Assembly: GCF_002250055.1 (NCBI RefSeq)
Contig: NZ_CP018866.1
Coordinates: 1,294,501 to 1,358,500, forward strand
Length of the DNA: 64,000 bases
Reading direction: 5' to 3'
Source of the DNA: Sutcliffiella cohnii
GTDB lineage: Bacteria; Bacillota; Bacilli; Bacillales; Bacillaceae_I
Below, one piece after another: positions 60,240 through 64,000 of this stretch. The position numbers were made by a program, and so were the translations under genes. Each line of letters starts with the position of its first letter. Position 1 is the stretch's first letter. The notes beneath the pieces were generated by a model. The model saw only the letters and a list, made by a program, of their open reading frames with translations. It did not search any database and was not told the origin of the DNA.

Positions 60240-60719
60240 TTATTCAACGGTTCTTTCAGGAGTTAAGGCACTAATTAACCCAATGACAGTGGGGGGAATG
60301 CTAGCAATTAGAAACCACCAGTTCCCAGTTGTAATAGATAAAACGGTAAAACTAATTAGGGATACGGCCACAATTGCGATTCCAAATTTGACTCTAGAAG
60401 GTTTTAACGGATTTTCCATACTCATATTTATGGATAAAATCATGCCTGTTATTCCCCAACTTGCCAAATGAACGGTTAACATTATCCCAAGAACCATCGC
60501 GACGTTCAATTCAATTCCAAATAACAATAGCGAAAAGAAAATGTAGACGCTAACAAGAGTGAAGTACCATGAGATTGAGCGCGCTTTTTGCCAAATATGT
60601 TCGTATAGTTCATCTAACCCACGATTTTTGTTCGCTAGACGTCTACCAAACCACCATCCCAAAATTCCAATTGTTGCACCACCGTATAATCCAATTAACC
60701 CTGCAATTTGTACCCCCAT
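60240..60719 (-). CDS. Small membrane protein paired with an XRE regulator
   Basis: 159 residues, about five helices (6-23, 50-66, 70-92, 112-130, 134-152). No domain is recognised beyond a membrane protein of unknown function. It overlaps the upstream XRE gene by 1 bp (TAATG), a layout common for small regulator/membrane protein pairs in Bacilli that control their own expression. Confidence 0.65.
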   Translation of the reverse strand: MGVQIAGLIGLYGGATIGILGWWFGRRLANKNRGLDELYEHIWQKARSISWYFTLVSVYIFFSLLLFGIELNVAMVLGIMLTVHLASWGITGMILSINMSMENPLKPSRVKFGIAIVAVSLISFTVLSITTGNWWFLIASIPPTVIGLISALTPERTVE

Positions 60720-60925
60720 TACCCTTCTCCTCCTTCATCAAAGATAAATACCTCTTCAATTGTGCAATCAAATGCCTTTGAAATGTTATATGCTAGTTCA
60801 ATGGATGGATTATATTTTCCTAATTCAATAGCAATGATTGATTGTCTAGAGACACCAACCCTCTTGGACAAATCTTCTTGCGTCATCTTTTTTGTTTTGC
60901 GCAATTCCTTTATCCGATTTTTCAT
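60719..60925 (-). CDS. XRE-family transcriptional regulator (YozG/YgzD-like)
   Basis: 68 residues, one HTH_3 domain: [48 protein letters not shown], the typical small Cro/CI-like regulator. It precedes the membrane protein gene. Upstream, AAGTTAACTTTACATTG near 60955 forms the dyad TAAAGTTAACTTTA (60952-60965), a good operator candidate. Confidence 0.85.
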   Translation of the reverse strand: MKNRIKELRKTKKMTQEDLSKRVGVSRQSIIAIELGKYNPSIELAYNISKAFDCTIEEVFIFDEGGEG

Positions 60926-60951
60926 TGTTTACTAACCTCCGACATTTTTTG

Positions 60952-60965
60952 TAAAGTTAACTTTA
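60952..60965. promoter_or_regulatory. Perfect 14-bp palindrome upstream of the XRE gene
   Basis: TAAAGTTAACTTTA is fully self-complementary, 27 bp before the XRE start. A second CTTTAC with TAAAG follows within 30 bp. It is a likely autoregulatory operator. Confidence 0.6.
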
Positions 60966-61144
60966 CATTGAAGTATAAGTAAAGGATACTTTACATTCCG
61001 TGAGATGTCAAGGGAGGTTTACATTTTTATTAAAAATTACTAAGGTGATGAAGAGATGCTGTAGAATATTCTATCTTAAAGGCTGCATTTGCAAGCTTTT
61101 TATTTATAAAGAAAAGTAAGTAAGACAAATCTTCAAAATGACAA

Positions 61145-61170
61145 AAGGGACAGTATTCCTGCCCCTTTGC
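61145..61170 (-). repeat. Degenerate stop-codon-associated hairpin, copy 12
   Basis: On the minus strand, directly after the TGA of the AraC gene, GCAAAGGGGCAG pairs with CTGTCCCTTT around GAATA, then TTGT. It retains the GGGACAG core of the family. Confidence 0.6.
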
Positions 61171-62409
61171 TCACGTCAGCCCCTTACTAAATTTAAACTT
61201 TTTAGGTGTAGTTCCAGTGTACTTTTTAAATACTTTCGTAAAATGACTTTGATCGTGAAAATTAAGCCAAGTGTAGATTTCCGATATTTCATATTCAGAA
61301 TGTGTTAGAAGCTTTTTCGCCTCTTCCACTTTTAATTTAATAATATATTCAGTAATAGTCATACCTACCTCTTTTTTAAACAAGGCTGATAAATAGTTTT
61401 GGTGCATATTCACAACTTTCGCCAGCTGTCCTAACGTAATTTCTTCATAAAGGTGTTTAAAAATATAAGACTGACATTCGATAATAGGCGTACTGTACTT
61501 ATGATGCTTTGCCTTGTTTACGCGATCTGTAAAGTCACATAGGGCTTCTCTTAAATATGTTTGCAACTCTAACGCATCCTTCATTTCTTCTAACCCTTGT
61601 ATATATAAATCACTCATCGTGTAAGCCAACTCAGGGTGAAGACCTCCGTCAATGGCGTAACGCGTCGCTAATGTAATGGCGGATATAGCTAAGTTCTTTT
61701 CGCTCCTCAGATGGCTCTTCTTTGAAAGTATACCTGGTTTCCCTTCTGTATCAGGAACAACCAATCTTTTAATGAGCTCTTCTTTTCGCCCCTCTTTCAC
61801 ACATTGCATCAGTTTTTGTTCCCATTCATAGGAGGCATGAAAGGAGATTTCTTGTCTGTTTTTTGACACGTGTAAATCAGGGTTTTCTCCAATGATAATA
61901 TTATTTGCCAAACTAGAATCCTTTTGAATAACGTCAGTAACGGAAAGTCGCTTCGAATAAAGGAGATTAGTAGCTAGAAGACCCGCATGGAGTAGAGTGA
62001 GCTTGTTAATCACTGGTAAAGAATCGTAGTATTCCTTTATGATATCTGCTGTTACTCTAACCTGAAAATCATTCAGCAACCCATTAATGGTTTCAAATGC
62101 AATAGGAGAGTAAACAGAAGGACCTAAAATCCAAGCACCTTCAAATTCATCATTATTACCAACTTTAATAGAGATAAAATTCTCGAGAAAGTTTGTGGTT
62201 CTTAAAACCGGGATATGCCATGGGTCACTGTAAATATCTAATTGTCGATATATTTCATCGTTTGATGGATATAACGGATTACCAGTAAAAATTGCCGGAA
62301 ATCCTGTAATCATCTCAAAGTCCTTATTCATATAAAAAACAGGTATATGCACTGTTTCATGTATAAGCTTACTAAAGTATTCGATATCCCGTCTCGTTCC
62401 ACTTTCCAT
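61171..62409 (-). CDS. AraC-family transcriptional regulator
   Basis: 412 residues. An N-terminal sensor region (about 1-290) has a PocR-like/YesN-type start (HIPVFYMNKDFEMITGFP), and the C-terminal AraC DNA-binding domain has two helix-turn-helix motifs (ITLGQLAKVVNMHQNYLSALFKKEVG and YEISEIYTWLNFHDQSHFTKVFKKYTGTTPKKFK). ATG 62409 has GGAGG (62415-62419) 5 nt upstream; the frame extends to TTG 62421 but that start overlaps the site. It is divergent from the GH3 gene and likely activates it. Confidence 0.85.
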   Translation of the reverse strand: MESGTRRDIEYFSKLIHETVHIPVFYMNKDFEMITGFPAIFTGNPLYPSNDEIYRQLDIYSDPWHIPVLRTTNFLENFISIKVGNNDEFEGAWILGPSVYSPIAFETINGLLNDFQVRVTADIIKEYYDSLPVINKLTLLHAGLLATNLLYSKRLSVTDVIQKDSSLANNIIIGENPDLHVSKNRQEISFHASYEWEQKLMQCVKEGRKEELIKRLVVPDTEGKPGILSKKSHLRSEKNLAISAITLATRYAIDGGLHPELAYTMSDLYIQGLEEMKDALELQTYLREALCDFTDRVNKAKHHKYSTPIIECQSYIFKHLYEEITLGQLAKVVNMHQNYLSALFKKEVGMTITEYIIKLKVEEAKKLLTHSEYEISEIYTWLNFHDQSHFTKVFKKYTGTTPKKFKFSKGLT

Positions 62410-62452
62410 ATGTACCTCCAATTTTCACATTTGCATTTTAATAATTCTCTCA

Positions 62453-62467
62453 TTGAAAACGCTTTAA
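62453..62467. promoter_or_regulatory. Putative cre (CcpA) site
   Basis: TTGAAAACGCTTTAA matches the cre consensus WTGNAANCGNWNNCW except at one position. It lies in the 166-bp divergent promoter region of the AraC and GH3 genes, the expected place for catabolite repression. Confidence 0.55.
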
Positions 62468-62517
62468 TAAAATTATATTTTTACCAAAAAAATTATTTAT
62501 TTACAAAAATAATACTC

Positions 62518-62531
62518 TGAAAACGGTTAAA
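62518..62531. promoter_or_regulatory. Second cre-like motif 64 bp downstream
   Basis: TGAAAACGGTTAAA resembles the motif at 62453 (TGAAAACGCTTTAA, same strand). It could be a weaker cre or a repeated AraC-type binding site. Confidence 0.4.
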
Positions 62532-62575
62532 ATTCAAATCAAGAAAGAGAAAAAAGTACTTAATAGGAGGTTCTT

Positions 62576-64000
62576 ATGAATCGTAAAGAGACTATCCAAC
62601 AACTTATCCAAGAATTAACGTTAGAAGAAAAAGCAGGGTTATGCTCTGGCTTAGACTTTTGGAATACAAAACCAGTGGAACGATTAGGAATACCTTCCGT
62701 AATGGTTACGGATGGACCACATGGATTACGAAAACAAAAACAAGGTGCTGATCATCTTGGACTTTTTGATAGTGTTCCAGCAACATGTTTTCCTTCTGCA
62801 GCGGGATTAGCAGGATCTTGGGATAGAGACCTTATTAACAAAGTAGGAGTAGCCTTAGGGGAAGAGTGCCAAGCAGAAGATGTGGCGGTACTTCTTGGAC
62901 CAGGTGCTAACATTAAACGTTCTCCATTATGTGGACGTAACTTCGAATATTTTTCCGAGGATCCTTATCTTTCATCTGAGCTTGCAGCAAGTCACATTAA
63001 TGGGGTACAAAGTCAAGGTGTCGGTACCTCCTTAAAGCACTTTGCCGCAAACAATCAAGAGCACCGTAGAATGTCAACTGATGCAGTAGTCGATGAGCGA
63101 ACGCTTCGAGAAATTTACTTTGCTAGCTTTGAAGGTGCTGTGAAAAAAGCACAACCGTGGACGGTAATGTGTTCTTATAACCAAGTAAATGGAGAATTCG
63201 CCTCTGAAAATAAAACATTATTAACTGATATTTTGAAAAAACAGTGGGGACATGAAGGCTTTGTCGTGTCTGATTGGGGAGCTGTAAATGAAAGGGCCCA
63301 CGCTTTAGAAGCAGGCTTGGAGCTAGAAATGCCTTCTAGTAATGGGGAAGGAGACAAAAAAATCGTCGAAGCGGTGAAAAACGGCAGTTTATCAGAAGAG
63401 GTTCTTAACGACGCAGTAGAAAGACTGCTAACGATTATTTTTAGATCGGTAGACGAGAAAAAGGAAAATGCAACATATGACAAAGAAGCTCATCACGCTC
63501 TAGCTAGACAAGTGGCTAGTGAAAGCATGGTACTTCTCAAAAACGAAGAGGAAATCCTTCCACTGAAAAAAGAAGGGAAGATTGCAGTACTTGGTGCATT
63601 TGCAAAACAGTCTAGATACCAAGGTGGAGGAAGCTCTCACGTCGTTCCTACTAAACTAGATAATGTGTTTGAGGAAATGGAGATATTAGCTGGAAAAGCG
63701 GATGTGTTTTATGCGGAAGGGTATAAGTTAGACTCAGACGACATTAATGAGCAGCTAATTTTAGAGGCGAAAGATCTTGCTATTCAGTCTGATGTAGCGG
63801 TAGTATTTGCTGGACTTCCAGATCGTTACGAATCAGAAGGTTATGACCGTACACATTTACACATTCCTGCGAATCATCAACGACTTATTGAAGCAGTTTC
63901 TGAAGTACAACCGAATGTCATTGTCGTTTTAAGTAATGGTGCGCCAATTGAGATGCCTTGGTTAGGGAATGTAAAAGGGTTGCTTGAAGGATATCTAGGA
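62576..64000 (+). CDS. Glycoside hydrolase family 3 beta-glucosidase, 3' end outside window
   Basis: 475 codons visible and open at the window end. The N-terminal (beta/alpha)8 domain has the GH3 landmarks [45 protein letters not shown] and FVVSDWGAV, in which Asp233 is the catalytic nucleophile. The second alpha/beta domain begins about residue 305 ([15 protein letters not shown]). Family GH3 removes terminal beta-linked glucose or xylose from oligosaccharides; there is no signal peptide, so it acts inside the cell. AGGAGG is 5 nt before ATG 62576. It is divergent from the AraC regulator and has a cre-like site upstream. Confidence 0.92.
   Translation, partial: MNRKETIQQLIQELTLEEKAGLCSGLDFWNTKPVERLGIPSVMVTDGPHGLRKQKQGADHLGLFDSVPATCFPSAAGLAGSWDRDLINKVGVALGEECQAEDVAVLLGPGANIKRSPLCGRNFEYFSEDPYLSSELAASHINGVQSQGVGTSLKHFAANNQEHRRMSTDAVVDERTLREIYFASFEGAVKKAQPWTVMCSYNQVNGEFASENKTLLTDILKKQWGHEGFVVSDWGAVNERAHALEAGLELEMPSSNGEGDKKIVEAVKNGSLSEEVLNDAVERLLTIIFRSVDEKKENATYDKEAHHALARQVASESMVLLKNEEEILPLKKEGKIAVLGAFAKQSRYQGGGSSHVVPTKLDNVFEEMEILAGKADVFYAEGYKLDSDDINEQLILEAKDLAIQSDVAVVFAGLPDRYESEGYDRTHLHIPANHQRLIEAVSEVQPNVIVVLSNGAPIEMPWLGNVKGLLEGYLG

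Overview
The window is a low-GC chromosomal segment from an aerobic, very likely endospore-forming member of the Bacillaceae. The evidence is gene content. There is a sporulenol-type squalene-hopene cyclase, a staphylococcal-like HssRS/HrtAB haem-efflux module, an ECF sigma/anti-sigma pair with a Bacillus-type ECF promoter, a LysM-NlpC/P60 cell-wall hydrolase, an SLH-anchored 5'-nucleotidase and strong AGGAGG-type ribosome sites, many of them driving TTG or GTG starts. No rRNA, tRNA, CRISPR array or prophage was seen. No taxon below family can be supported.

Region by region. 1-2543: sulfur/persulfide genes (partial glutaredoxin, CoA-disulfide reductase fused to rhodanese, a membrane-anchored rhodanese-like protein) behind a CsoR/CstR-like palindrome. 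2600-5093: MFS efflux pump and a zinc-independent MDR oxidoreductase. 5275-9811: hrtBA-hssRS, plus a small haem-copper-oxidase-like membrane protein with the same upstream direct repeat as hrtB. 10032-18050: SnoaL-like protein, SDR, MscS channel, an M28 aminopeptidase killed by an in-frame stop, and an MFS transporter divergent from a frameshifted SgrR-like regulator. 18210-21938: a tight five-gene operon (Ycf46-like AAA+ ATPase, Ycf35/DUF1257-like, DUF2997-like, membrane-HhH protein, NrdG-like radical SAM protein) with no known function; this is the best candidate for an undescribed system. 22303-28801: 3-hydroxyacyl-CoA dehydrogenase, GNAT, and an N-acylamino-acid racemase/YfcC transporter pair divergent from an RpiR regulator and M20 amidohydrolase. 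29283-32409: YczE/YitT-like membrane protein, CAP-domain protein and LysM-NlpC/P60 hydrolase. 32788-37338: a second two-component system with a CopD-like membrane protein and a second HrtBA-like ABC transporter, with operators of the same 11-bp direct-repeat design. 37454-41467: M20 dipeptidase, a 21-bp tandem array and the 5'-nucleotidase. 41768-47631: ECF sigma/anti-sigma, acetamidase, YwqK-like protein, acetate transporter and sqhC. 47920-51553: a membrane protein of unknown function followed by a TnpB-only IS605-type element. 51741-60925: small secreted protein, RNase H-like protein, methyltransferase, heptad-repeat coiled-coil protein, hydrolase, DUF3977-like protein, nuclease-XPD helicase, ketopantoate reductase family protein, and a membrane protein with its XRE regulator. 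61171-64000: AraC regulator divergent from a GH3 glycosidase that runs off the window.

Two features recur across the window. One is a family of GC-rich hairpins with a T-tract (core GGACAGAGGGACAGG...CTTGTCCACAC) that almost always starts at or within a few bases of a stop codon and looks like a dispersed terminator. The other is a pair of 21-bp-period noncoding arrays sharing the core TGWTAARWAAA. Shared operator sequences suggest that the two HrtBA-like modules and the two small histidine-containing membrane proteins belong to one haem-stress network.
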